A DNA stretch of 14,506 nt from CAYFJO01 sp964343305. GTDB taxonomy: Bacteria; Planctomycetota; Planctomycetia; Pirellulales; Pirellulaceae. The first letter of the stretch is position 1. The number at the start of each line of letters is the position of its first letter. This document shows positions 1 to 6,105 of this stretch, one piece after another. Where the stretch lies: NCBI GenBank assembly GCA_964343305.1, contig CAYFJO010000277.1:1-14506 (forward strand), in the 5' to 3' direction. The notes beneath the pieces were generated by a model. It was given only the letters and a program-made list of their open reading frames with translations, was not told the origin of the DNA and did not search any database. The position numbers and the translations under genes were made by a program.

Positions 1-562
1 AATCATTCAGCCGTCGATTGATTTCGTCTTTCCCACACAACTCAATCGCATCGTCGACGAGGCTAGTGTCATCCCATTCCCATGATCGGTTTGCTAACTC
101 TTGCCCTCGAATTCGCGCCGCAAACAAAAACCCTTTGGCTTTGTCCAATTCGAGGATCTCTGCTTCACCCAGATAGGCATAGTCTTCGAGGGGTCTGGCC
201 TCGACGATTTCATACAACTGGTCGCGAAAAGTCTCATCCCCATCCTGGGCATAGTGAACCGCAAACTCACAAAGTTGAAACGCACTGCAACCATCGGCCA
301 AGTCATAAAGGGCGTGAAGAATCGGCACTCGAAAACCATCCTTGAGATCCAGCGTCTCGACCATTTGCCAAAGCCAGTTGCCCCGCATGCCCTCGCATTG
401 TTTGTCGTATCTCTGGTCCTTCAGGCACGCCGCCAGCAGCGGTTCGGCATCAAGACGTCCGGCCTCGGCCCATTGCACCGCCCGGCCCAGCCCTTTCTTC
501 AAAGCATCGCGTTGCTGATCGAGCGTCGCAGCCTGGACGGGTGAATAGTCAACGTACTTCAT
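1..562 (-). CDS. Hypothetical helical protein, 5' part only (runs off the left edge)
   Basis: An uninterrupted reading frame of 187 codons starts at the ATG at 562-560 and runs off the window at position 1, so the C-terminus is missing. The start is supported by a GGAG at 568-571 on the same strand, five bases from the ATG, and the frame is open throughout. The product begins MKYVDYSPVQAATLDQQRDA and is rich in Ala, Leu, Glu and Asp. It looks wholly alpha-helical, with a helical-repeat feel (a Cys/Trp-containing centre near residues 45-65, then several amphipathic helices). There is no signal peptide, membrane segment or catalytic motif, so a cytoplasmic location is inferred. I do not recognise the family and assign no function. 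Confidence 0.8.
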   Translation of the reverse strand, partial: MKYVDYSPVQAATLDQQRDALKKGLGRAVQWAEAGRLDAEPLLAACLKDQRYDKQCEGMRGNWLWQMVETLDLKDGFRVPILHALYDLADGCSAFQLCEFAVHYAQDGDETFRDQLYEIVEARPLEDYAYLGEAEILELDKAKGFLFAARIRGQELANRSWEWDDTSLVDDAIELCGKDEINRRLND

Positions 563-567
563 TCGTT

Positions 568-571
568 CTCC
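568..571 (-). promoter_or_regulatory. Ribosome binding site of the leftmost gene
   Basis: GGAG on the minus strand, five bases before the ATG at 562-560. It fixes the start of the partial hypothetical gene. Confidence 0.6.
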
Positions 572-687
572 GGTCAAAGCAAACACTGCCTAACTTAACC
601 TACCATCGCGACACTTGATTTCGTTGGCGGGTTCGCACCACTGTCGAAACTCACTAATTCTTTTTGGGGGTCGATGCTGTATTTAGA

Positions 688-947
688 TCACTTGTCTTCG
701 TCGGAAGAGATCTCGCAATCCGGCAATGCCCTTTTCAGCGATTCAACGCCGCTCTTGGTCACAGCCAACCCACAAGATACAGCCGTTTCGGCTTCTTGAG
801 ACTCGTCAAATGCACCGCGCCCGCGTTGGTGACGTTCGTGTGGTTTAGATTCAGTGACGTCAATGCCGCAAGCGAAACTGAAAGATCGCCCAACCCAACC
901 TTCGTTCCCGACAAATCGAGGATGCGAAGATTCTTCCGTTTGAGAAC
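688..947 (-). pseudogene. Leucine-rich-repeat protein relic, frameshifted
   Basis: Read on the minus strand from about 947, one frame gives LKRKNLRILDLSGTKV and then two further repeat units with LTSLNLNHTNVTNAG and LKRLYLVG-like segments, before a stop near 767. Shifting by one base at about 763-770 restores the usual end of these proteins, VTKSGVESLKRALPDCEI, and a stop at 690-688. The two pieces join naturally if a single base was lost in the codon run after LYLVGW. Upstream, the frame meets a stop at 950-948 and no further repeats can be read, so only the last two or three repeats of a once longer protein remain. Repeats of this L.L..T.VT.AG form are common in planctomycete surface or secreted proteins. 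I see no start codon or ribosome binding site, so it is probably dead. Confidence 0.7.
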
Positions 948-1081
948 TCACCGGTATGAATTCCCAGAAACTCACCAGCAGAAAGATAGGATGCGCCAAT
1001 GGAATCAAGACCCCGTCATGTCTGAATTGACGTTGAGTCGGCGAATTGAGCCACAATCCACTTCCCGGCACCAACAACTTG

Positions 1082-1111
1082 TTGGTACAAACTTGGGATT
1101 GGCGGTAGAAT
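1082..1111 (+). promoter_or_regulatory. Possible sigma-70 type promoter of the VWA gene
   Basis: TTGGTA (1082-1087) and TAGAAT (1106-1111) lie 18 bases apart, matching the -35/-10 consensus at 4 and 5 of 6 positions. The ATG at 1156 follows 44 bases after the -10. If real, transcription begins after the upstream in-frame ATG codons, which favours the 1156 start. Confidence 0.3.
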
Positions 1112-1155
1112 CAAATTATTCCACAGGTGCAATTCTTCAGATTCTGTCCCACAGC

Positions 1156-2196
1156 ATGAGAAACTCGCTGGATTCTTATTCTGCTCAATTCCAGGACGAG
1201 CGACCGCCGACCTTTCCGGCTTGGTTAATGTCCGTGGTCGTGCATCTGTTGGCCCTGGTCTCGTTTGCTTTGTTTTATCAAGGTGCCACACGAACCCTGC
1301 CGAGTGACGTGGTGGACGAACGCCCCGTCTCGGTCGTTTTGGCTCGTGCCGATATAAACGACGAAGTCGAGTACTTTGAACAGACCGACGAAGTCGCCCC
1401 GGTATCGCATGCTGCTCAACCATCGTCCGAGTCTCCGCCTCTGCCATCGGATTTGTCCGACTCTCCGCCGCTGGATGTGGACATCAAACTGCCCGGTCCG
1501 CTGGATGCAAACATTGGTGAAAGTTTGAGCGACAGTCTGGTAGCAGTGCCGTCACTCGACCCGGCCGCGAGGCGTCCGATTTTGCCCGGCGAAGGAGACG
1601 CCGAAATCCTCGCCGAAGAACTCGCTCGCCGCAAGAAAAACGCCGGGCCGAAAGGGCCGCCGGGCGAAGTCGGCATCTTTGGCAGTGGCGGCGTTGCGGG
1701 GCACAGCTTCGTGTTCGTCATCGATCGTTCCAAGAGCATGGGCAGCCAAGGCCTTGGCGTGCTGAGTGCCGCGCGGCATGAACTCCAGATGGCCCTCGCA
1801 CGACTCAAAGAGAATCATCAATTCCAGATCATCGCCTACCACCACAAAACCGTGATGGTCCACGAGCGACGATTGTTGAAAGCGACCGACGAAAACAAGG
1901 AGAAGGTTGTGGAGTTTTTCGCGGGACTGGCCGCATTTGGCAGCACGTCCCACGAATCGGCACTTTATTCAGCCCTGCGGCTCAAGCCCGACGTAATCTT
2001 TTTTCTGAACGACGGTGGCGATCCACACTTGAACGCCTCGCAGATCGATCAAATCACCAGCCGAGCCGGCCGCCGAACTACAATCCACTGCCTGCAATTC
2101 GGCTTAGGCCCAAACAGCGACAAGGACAATTTCATGATGAAGCTTGCCCGCCGCAATCGAGGTACGTATCGTTATGTCGATATGGCCAAGCGTTGA
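1156..2196 (+). CDS. Membrane-anchored von Willebrand factor A (VWA) domain protein
   Basis: 346 residues. Residues 1-20 are polar, followed by one membrane helix (about 21-42, PAWLMSVVVHLLALVSFALF) in the style of TonB-like anchors. Then come a long acidic Pro/Ser-rich linker (about 45-145), a Gly/Pro stretch (163-180) and a VWA domain (about 183-344). The metal site (MIDAS) is intact: D190-x-S192-x-S194, T264 in FGSTSH, and D286 in FFLNDGG. VWA domains bind divalent metal and a protein ligand, so a role in assembly or adhesion at the membrane is inferred; the partner is unknown. The domain is extracytoplasmic if the single helix is an uncleaved anchor. The start is uncertain: the frame is open back to 664, but the helix near the N-terminus, the family style and a possible promoter favour 1156. 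No clear ribosome binding site is visible. In-frame ATGs at 991 and 1018 are the alternatives. Confidence 0.8.
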   Translation: MRNSLDSYSAQFQDERPPTFPAWLMSVVVHLLALVSFALFYQGATRTLPSDVVDERPVSVVLARADINDEVEYFEQTDEVAPVSHAAQPSSESPPLPSDLSDSPPLDVDIKLPGPLDANIGESLSDSLVAVPSLDPAARRPILPGEGDAEILAEELARRKKNAGPKGPPGEVGIFGSGGVAGHSFVFVIDRSKSMGSQGLGVLSAARHELQMALARLKENHQFQIIAYHHKTVMVHERRLLKATDENKEKVVEFFAGLAAFGSTSHESALYSALRLKPDVIFFLNDGGDPHLNASQIDQITSRAGRRTTIHCLQFGLGPNSDKDNFMMKLARRNRGTYRYVDMAKR

Positions 2197-2202
2197 TCGT
2201 CT

Positions 2203-2244
2203 CCTTTCGCTCTGCGAAAGAACGTTCTTTCGCAGAGCGAGAGG
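2203..2244. terminator. Perfect 34-base palindrome after the VWA gene
   Basis: The arms 2207-2223 and 2224-2240 are exact reverse complements (17 bp, centre AAC|GTT). Four more positions (2203-2206 with 2241-2244) pair except for one G-T. It begins 10 bases after the VWA stop codon. No T-run follows, so it is either an atypical terminator or a transcript-end-stabilising hairpin. Perfect symmetry means it acts alike on both strands. The sequence resembles intergenic palindromes that I recall from other planctomycete genomes, which needs a search to confirm. Confidence 0.5.
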
Positions 2245-2265
2245 CAACGATAGTTGCAATCGTTG
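2245..2265. repeat. Small hairpin in the leader of the secreted-protein gene
   Basis: CAACGAT (2245-2251) and ATCGTTG (2259-2265) pair over 7 bp with a 7-base loop, directly after the 34-base palindrome. Confidence 0.35.
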
Positions 2266-2328
2266 GAGTTCATGCTCTAGCATGTCTTTAAATGCACAAC
2301 CAAAACCGCCAAAGGGCTGAACTCCAAC
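2262..2328 (+). promoter_or_regulatory. 11-bp leader stem ahead of the secreted-protein gene
   Basis: GTTGGAGTTCA (2262-2272) is the exact reverse complement of 2318-2328. The enclosed 45 bases include a smaller CATGC/GCATG hairpin (2271-2284). The 3' arm ends four bases before the ribosome binding site at 2333, so the structure could expose or hide that site. The 5' arm overlaps the neighbouring 7-bp hairpin (2245-2265) by four bases, so the two folds compete. No known riboswitch class is recognised. Confidence 0.35.
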
Positions 2329-2332
2329 AAAC

Positions 2333-2336
2333 GGAG
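2333..2336 (+). promoter_or_regulatory. Ribosome binding site of the secreted-protein gene
   Basis: GGAG seven bases before the ATG at 2344; it decides the start, which also gives a clean signal peptide. Confidence 0.65.
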
Positions 2337-2343
2337 ATGAAAC

Positions 2344-4224
2344 ATGTCGATGCTGCCCGTTCGATTTCTCTTGTTGGCTTGTCTCTCAATTGCGTTTCTG
2401 ACACCCATCGCGGCGAACGCCGCGGACGTTCCGCTGATCGTCGACTTCCGCGACGGAACGGTGCTGCGTGTTTCTCTACCTGACTCAAAGATTCCCTGGC
2501 GTCGCATTTCCGACGTGGGCGAAGTGACCGATGAACCGCTTGATCTTTCCACAGTCGATCAATTGCGTTTTGTCCTCACGCCGGCCACCGAGCAAGTGTC
2601 CCAGGTGCGTCGTCTCGTCTCGCGACTTGGCTCCGAAGGTTTTCACCAGCGCGAAGAAGCCCAAAAAGAGTTGATCGCCAGAGGTGCGAAGTTTCGCACG
2701 ATCCTTGAACAAATCCTGCCTAAATCGAAAGACTTTGAAGTTCGCTGGCGGCTGGACGAAATCATCAAAAAGATGCAGAAAGACGATCCGGATACAATCA
2801 GCCTGACGGGCAACGACTACGACCAACTCTCACTGCGCGGTGACAAAGAGACGGAGTTGTCCGGCGATGTCGGCGACTGGTCGATTACGGCCGACTATCG
2901 CGGAGCCAAGATCACGATGAACCGCCGGACCGTGCTGGCGCTTCGCAACGCACCGCTGGGTCTTGATCTGGCCGCCGAACCGCCGGTCGTCCACATGACA
3001 CGCATTGCCGGTGACGACGACGCCCACTTTCCCGCCGAAGTTACCCGCATCGATTTCGATCGTGGCCCGCGGGGCGAAGCCATTCCGGCAGGCACCGACA
3101 TCTCAGAGATTTTTGTCCCCCTGGGCGCGAAGTTTTCGACGTCCTACGAAGATTCTTACGTCGCGATCGAGCCGTATAACGTCGGTGGCCGCAGCGGCGG
3201 ACGCTGCGCGGCGACCCACAAGCCCTTGTATCAAGGCACGATCACAATCCAATTTTGCAAGCCAGGCAATGCACGCTTGCCGGCGGGTGTGAAGTACGTC
3301 GGCTTTTGGACATCACACATTGCGCCGGAAGGAACCGCGCTGCAAGCGTTCGACGCCCGCGGCCGGCAAATCGCCGAGATCAAGACCGTTCGCAATCAAC
3401 GTGACTTCTTGTCGCTGACGACCAACGTGCGCATCGCCTACATCCGCATTGTTCCCGACGAAGACGTCGACCCGGACTATGCGATCGACGATTTGGTGTT
3501 CGACACGCCCAAGCCGCTCTCCGAAGCAGGAGATCCCGAGCGCTATAGTGTTGTGCTGACCAGCGGCGAACGCCTGCACAGCACGTCGCTGATCGTGGAC
3601 GACGAATCTCTGAAAATGAAAGAGGTCAGCGTCGGCATTGACGAATTGACGGTTCCTTTAAAAGAACTCGCCGTACTGGTTCCGCCCCGAGCGCCGCTTC
3701 CGGAGATTGGCGAAGACCAGCGAGCGTACGTCCGCACTTCCGACGGGTCTGTCTTGCGGGCGAAGGGCGACGACGGCCTAAAACTCGATCGATTCCCCGA
3801 AATCGCCATCGATGAAAATCGCCTGGTGGCGATCTGGGGCGCCACCACGATCTTGGAAGAACCCAGCGATGAAGCATGGCCCGATCAGGGAGCCTTGATG
3901 ATTCTGAGCAACGATGAATTCGCCAACATCCGCGAGTGGAAACTCGGTGCCCAGTGGATCGACGCGGAAGTCGAAGTCGCCGATCGAGATGCGCTGACCT
4001 ATGCGAATTCGCCCGTCGTCTGGTTCCGCAAACCGGCCAAGCGTCCGAAAGAGAGCGGTCTGCTGCGGACCAGTTCCGGCGAAGAAATCGTGCTGGGAAC
4101 GGCCGACGGGTTCGAACTCAAATCCTGGTCGCTCGATGGAGTCACGATCGCCCGCGGCGACAAACAATGGAGCATCGGACTCGGCGAAGTTCGCTCGTTG
4201 CTCCTGCCTCGTTCTTCGAAATGA
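2344..4224 (+). CDS. Secreted multi-module protein of unknown function
   Basis: 626 residues. A signal peptide (1-26, hydrophobic core LLLACLSIAFL, likely cut after AANA) points to export. Residues about 86-144 form a helical stretch (RRLVSRLGSEGFHQREEA...) resembling the short HEAT-like units of planctomycete secreted proteins. Residues 155-200 hold a beta module with GDVGDWSI. Residues about 215-388 form a larger beta domain with several aromatic and Gly residues (GGRSGGR, YVGFW) and the end IDDLVFD, like carbohydrate-binding or jelly-roll 'sandwich' domains. Three small beta modules with the pattern 'G..L....D..L' follow (about 402-447, 462-500, 573-621); one more copy sits at the mature N-terminus (30-50). 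No catalytic motif is seen. I infer a scaffold or binding role in the periplasm or at the cell surface. The ATG at 2344 is supported by GGAG and the signal peptide. Gene and VWA gene run the same way, but the hairpins between them suggest separate transcripts. Confidence 0.8.
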   Translation: MSMLPVRFLLLACLSIAFLTPIAANAADVPLIVDFRDGTVLRVSLPDSKIPWRRISDVGEVTDEPLDLSTVDQLRFVLTPATEQVSQVRRLVSRLGSEGFHQREEAQKELIARGAKFRTILEQILPKSKDFEVRWRLDEIIKKMQKDDPDTISLTGNDYDQLSLRGDKETELSGDVGDWSITADYRGAKITMNRRTVLALRNAPLGLDLAAEPPVVHMTRIAGDDDAHFPAEVTRIDFDRGPRGEAIPAGTDISEIFVPLGAKFSTSYEDSYVAIEPYNVGGRSGGRCAATHKPLYQGTITIQFCKPGNARLPAGVKYVGFWTSHIAPEGTALQAFDARGRQIAEIKTVRNQRDFLSLTTNVRIAYIRIVPDEDVDPDYAIDDLVFDTPKPLSEAGDPERYSVVLTSGERLHSTSLIVDDESLKMKEVSVGIDELTVPLKELAVLVPPRAPLPEIGEDQRAYVRTSDGSVLRAKGDDGLKLDRFPEIAIDENRLVAIWGATTILEEPSDEAWPDQGALMILSNDEFANIREWKLGAQWIDAEVEVADRDALTYANSPVVWFRKPAKRPKESGLLRTSSGEEIVLGTADGFELKSWSLDGVTIARGDKQWSIGLGEVRSLLLPRSSK

Positions 4225-4441
4225 GTTGGATGGCATCCTTATTCCAATGGATCGCTTTACCATTCTGACCTATGTTGTTCTCCTGCGCGCATTTTCCGTA
4301 GGACGGTTTGGCCGCGGATATTTCTTACGCGCCCGTAACAAAACCTCGTCTTCGCGCGAATTATGTGTAATATAGAAGAAAGCGGTGACGAGTTGCCGCA
4401 ATCCGAATTTCTGCCTTCTTCCATCTCTGGGAATCAGCAAC
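4225..4441. other. Intergenic stretch with a half-copy of a palindromic repeat
   Basis: 217 bases between the secreted-protein gene and the membrane-protein gene. GTAGGACGG at 4298-4306 is identical to the core of the left arm of the hairpin at 7551-7581, but here the matching right arm is missing. A short TTACG/CGTAA hairpin lies at about 4327-4340. An AT-rich patch (4361-4378) could carry a promoter; no convincing -35/-10 pair was found. Confidence 0.4.
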
Positions 4442-5512
4442 ATGCTTGGCTCAAGCGTTCTGGAAATCATCATTACCTTGGTTTTTGTCTATTTCTTGAT
4501 GAGCCTGGTCTGCTCCGTCGCGGCTCAATTAGTTTCTAGCACGCTGCAACTGCGCTCGGCCAACTTGTTTCAAGGCTTGAGCAGCTTGATGCACGACCCC
4601 AACGGCAAAGTTTTGATGAACGACGTGTTTAAGCACTATGCGATCGCGTCGCTGACGAAAAAAAAATGGTATCATCGTGCGTTTTTCTTCACTAGTTGGC
4701 TGCTGGGTTTGCCGTTTCGTTTGCTGTTCTCGATTCCATGCGGAGCGTGTCTGCCACAGTACATCCCGCCGAAGAGTCTGTCTCGCGCGATGATTGAAAC
4801 GGTTCGGCAAAAACAAGTGTTGATCGATGAGCACCTGGCTCGCGACACGCTGGTCAAGCAAAAACCCAATCCATGGGACCTGATTTTGTCGCTTATCAAA
4901 ACCCCATTGCCACTGATGCCGGTCACCCCCGTGCATTCTTCTCAACCAAGCCCCGCCGCGGAATCAGAAGCCGAACCCATTCCCTTCGACAGCGACCCCG
5001 AGGTGCAGAGCGAATCGGAAACCGGCACGGAGCGAGAGGTTTTCCCCAACGATGTGATCAACCCACCCCGTGCGACCACGGTGGAATCATGGGCACAGCA
5101 ATCGATGCCCGCGCTCGAAGAGTGGTTCAAGGATTCCATCCCATTGATTTCCGACTGGTACAAGCTGTGGATGCGGCTGATCATTTTGTTTTTTGCCGTC
5201 GCGCTGACGATCGGCATCAACGCCGACACGCTGATGATCGCCAACGAGTTGCGCAACGAGCAAATTCACCGCTCGACCGCCGAAACAACCGATACTCCTT
5301 ACATCCCCAGCCTCAATCGCCTCGAAGACTTATTCGGCTGGTCGAACCAGCCCGGACACGGCGTGCCGCAGAATTTCAAAGGTTGGATCATGAAGATCGT
5401 GGGCCTGCTGATCACGCTCCTTGCCGTCGCGCAAGGTTCGCCGTTCTGGTTTGATTTGTTCCGGCGTCTGGTTGACTCGCGTTCTGCTGGAAGGCCCCAC
5501 CCTATTTCTTAG
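4442..5512 (+). CDS. Multi-pass membrane protein of unknown function
   Basis: 356 residues from the ATG at 4442. Membrane segments: 7-30 (LEIIITLVFVYFLMSLVCSV), a weaker one at about 79-98, then 243-265 and 313-331. Between the second and third lies a long soluble part with an acidic Ser/Glu/Pro-rich linker (165-205). The N-terminal pattern 'LE..I...FVY.L.SL.C', the central WYKLWMRLIILFF...INADT and the end GSPFWFDLFRRLVDSRSAG match my memory of a widespread uncharacterised bacterial membrane family; I cannot name it with certainty. The frame also allows a GTG at 4385 (19 residues longer), but 4442 puts the first membrane helix at the N-terminus as is usual. Only a weak GGGA lies upstream. 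Function unknown; inner membrane location inferred. Confidence 0.75.
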   Translation: MLGSSVLEIIITLVFVYFLMSLVCSVAAQLVSSTLQLRSANLFQGLSSLMHDPNGKVLMNDVFKHYAIASLTKKKWYHRAFFFTSWLLGLPFRLLFSIPCGACLPQYIPPKSLSRAMIETVRQKQVLIDEHLARDTLVKQKPNPWDLILSLIKTPLPLMPVTPVHSSQPSPAAESEAEPIPFDSDPEVQSESETGTEREVFPNDVINPPRATTVESWAQQSMPALEEWFKDSIPLISDWYKLWMRLIILFFAVALTIGINADTLMIANELRNEQIHRSTAETTDTPYIPSLNRLEDLFGWSNQPGHGVPQNFKGWIMKIVGLLITLLAVAQGSPFWFDLFRRLVDSRSAGRPHPIS

Positions 5513-5515
5513 GCG

Positions 5516-5578
5516 TCACAAAGCCTTGGAAAAAACACCAAGAGCCAAAAGCAAGATTAATCCAGCGAGTGTCTTCAT
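5516..5578 (-). CDS. Possible tiny hydrophobic peptide (20 residues)
   Basis: ATG at 5578-5576, stop at 5518-5516. The product begins MKTLAGLILLLALGVFS: a basic N-terminus and a hydrophobic core, like a bare signal peptide or a small membrane peptide. GGAA lies about ten bases upstream. It starts four bases after the convergent membrane-protein gene ends. It is too short for coding statistics and may be chance or the remnant of a secreted protein. Confidence 0.25.
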   Translation of the reverse strand: MKTLAGLILLLALGVFSKAL

Positions 5579-5603
5579 TTCGTCTTGTTCCACTAAAAGG
5601 TCT

Positions 5604-5637
5604 GCAACAACGCTCGCGACCGCGGAGGCGCTGTTGC
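5604..5637. terminator. Imperfect hairpin after the cysteine-rich gene
   Basis: GCAACAACGC (5604-5613) pairs with GCGCTGTTGC (5628-5637) at 9 of 10 positions. The 14-base loop is itself GC-rich (CTCGCG and CGCGGAG). It lies just past the 3' end of the minus-strand gene ending at 5645 and downstream of the converging plus-strand gene, so it may end both transcripts. No T-run. Confidence 0.35.
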
Positions 5638-5644
5638 CTCAACG

Positions 5645-6034
5645 TTACGATTCACACCAATCTTGCGATGCAGTGAGGCAACGGCAAAACGCGTCGTGTT
5701 GATCCTTGCGCGGAATGAGTCCGGCTTCCCCGGCGACAAAACACAATCCCATCGGTGTACACGCGCAACGGTAGCAAAGGTCGCGCAACATTTCGACTGC
5801 GTCACGAATCTCACTCTCTTCGACGTTCAAATGCCGATTCAAACACTCACTCAACTTCGAATCGGTCAGCAACTTTTTGATGGCATTTGCCGCCGAGCCC
5901 ACGTCATCGTAAAGATTCTTTTCCACACGTGACGGGCCAACGTTTTGGTACGCAGCCCAAACCTTTTGGGCTGCACCGGCCAGTTGCTTTAGATGGTCCA
6001 ATATTGGCTTTAACTCGTGTTCAGGATCGCTCAT
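5645..6034 (-). CDS. Small cysteine-rich protein of unknown function
   Basis: 129 residues from the ATG at 6034-6032. The first 80 residues are predicted helical (MSDPEHELKPILDHLKQLAG). The last third carries seven cysteines: C87-x2-C90-x-C92-x5-C98, then C117-x-C119-x7-C127; C64 is the eighth. Such spacing suits a zinc or iron-sulfur site, or disulfides; no signal peptide is seen, so a cytoplasmic metal site is the better guess. A TTG at 6076 would add 14 residues, but the ATG start gives a more natural N-terminus. No strong ribosome binding site is visible. It is divergent from the sulfatase gene, 71 bases apart. I do not recognise the family. Confidence 0.65.
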   Translation of the reverse strand: MSDPEHELKPILDHLKQLAGAAQKVWAAYQNVGPSRVEKNLYDDVGSAANAIKKLLTDSKLSECLNRHLNVEESEIRDAVEMLRDLCYRCACTPMGLCFVAGEAGLIPRKDQHDAFCRCLTASQDWCES

Positions 6035-6093
6035 CGCTCTGATACCGTTTAGAATGGATGCGGTAGATTCTCGCAATCATTAAATGGGATGAA

Positions 6094-6098
6094 AAGGA
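6094..6098 (+). promoter_or_regulatory. Ribosome binding site of the sulfatase gene
   Basis: AAGGA seven bases before the ATG at 6106. It fixes the start and yields a proper signal peptide. Confidence 0.65.
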
Positions 6099-6105
6099 CA
6101 AAGTC

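Larger units (their letters stand above)
563..1155. other. Gene-poor gap of about 590 bases
   Basis: Between the leftmost gene and the VWA gene. It holds the leucine-rich-repeat relic (688-947) and, near its right end, a possible promoter (1082-1111). The plus-strand frame of the VWA gene stays open back to 664, but that stretch is antisense to the relic and its residues look random, so I leave it out of the gene. Nothing else was seen. Confidence 0.6.

Noticed and set aside
101..544. Plus-strand frame of 147 codons at the left edge
   Set aside because: It is antisense to the better-supported minus-strand partial gene, which has a ribosome binding site and natural residue composition.
688..1077. 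Minus-strand frame of 129 codons as an intact gene
   Set aside because: Only its last 20 or so residues match the repeat-protein ending; the rest is out of frame with the readable repeats.
664..1155. N-terminal extension of the VWA gene to 664
   Set aside because: The extra 164 residues look random, lie antisense to the leucine-rich-repeat relic, and would bury the membrane anchor deep in the protein.
4385..4441. GTG start of the membrane protein at 4385
   Set aside because: It adds 19 residues without family character; the ATG at 4442 places the first membrane helix at the N-terminus.
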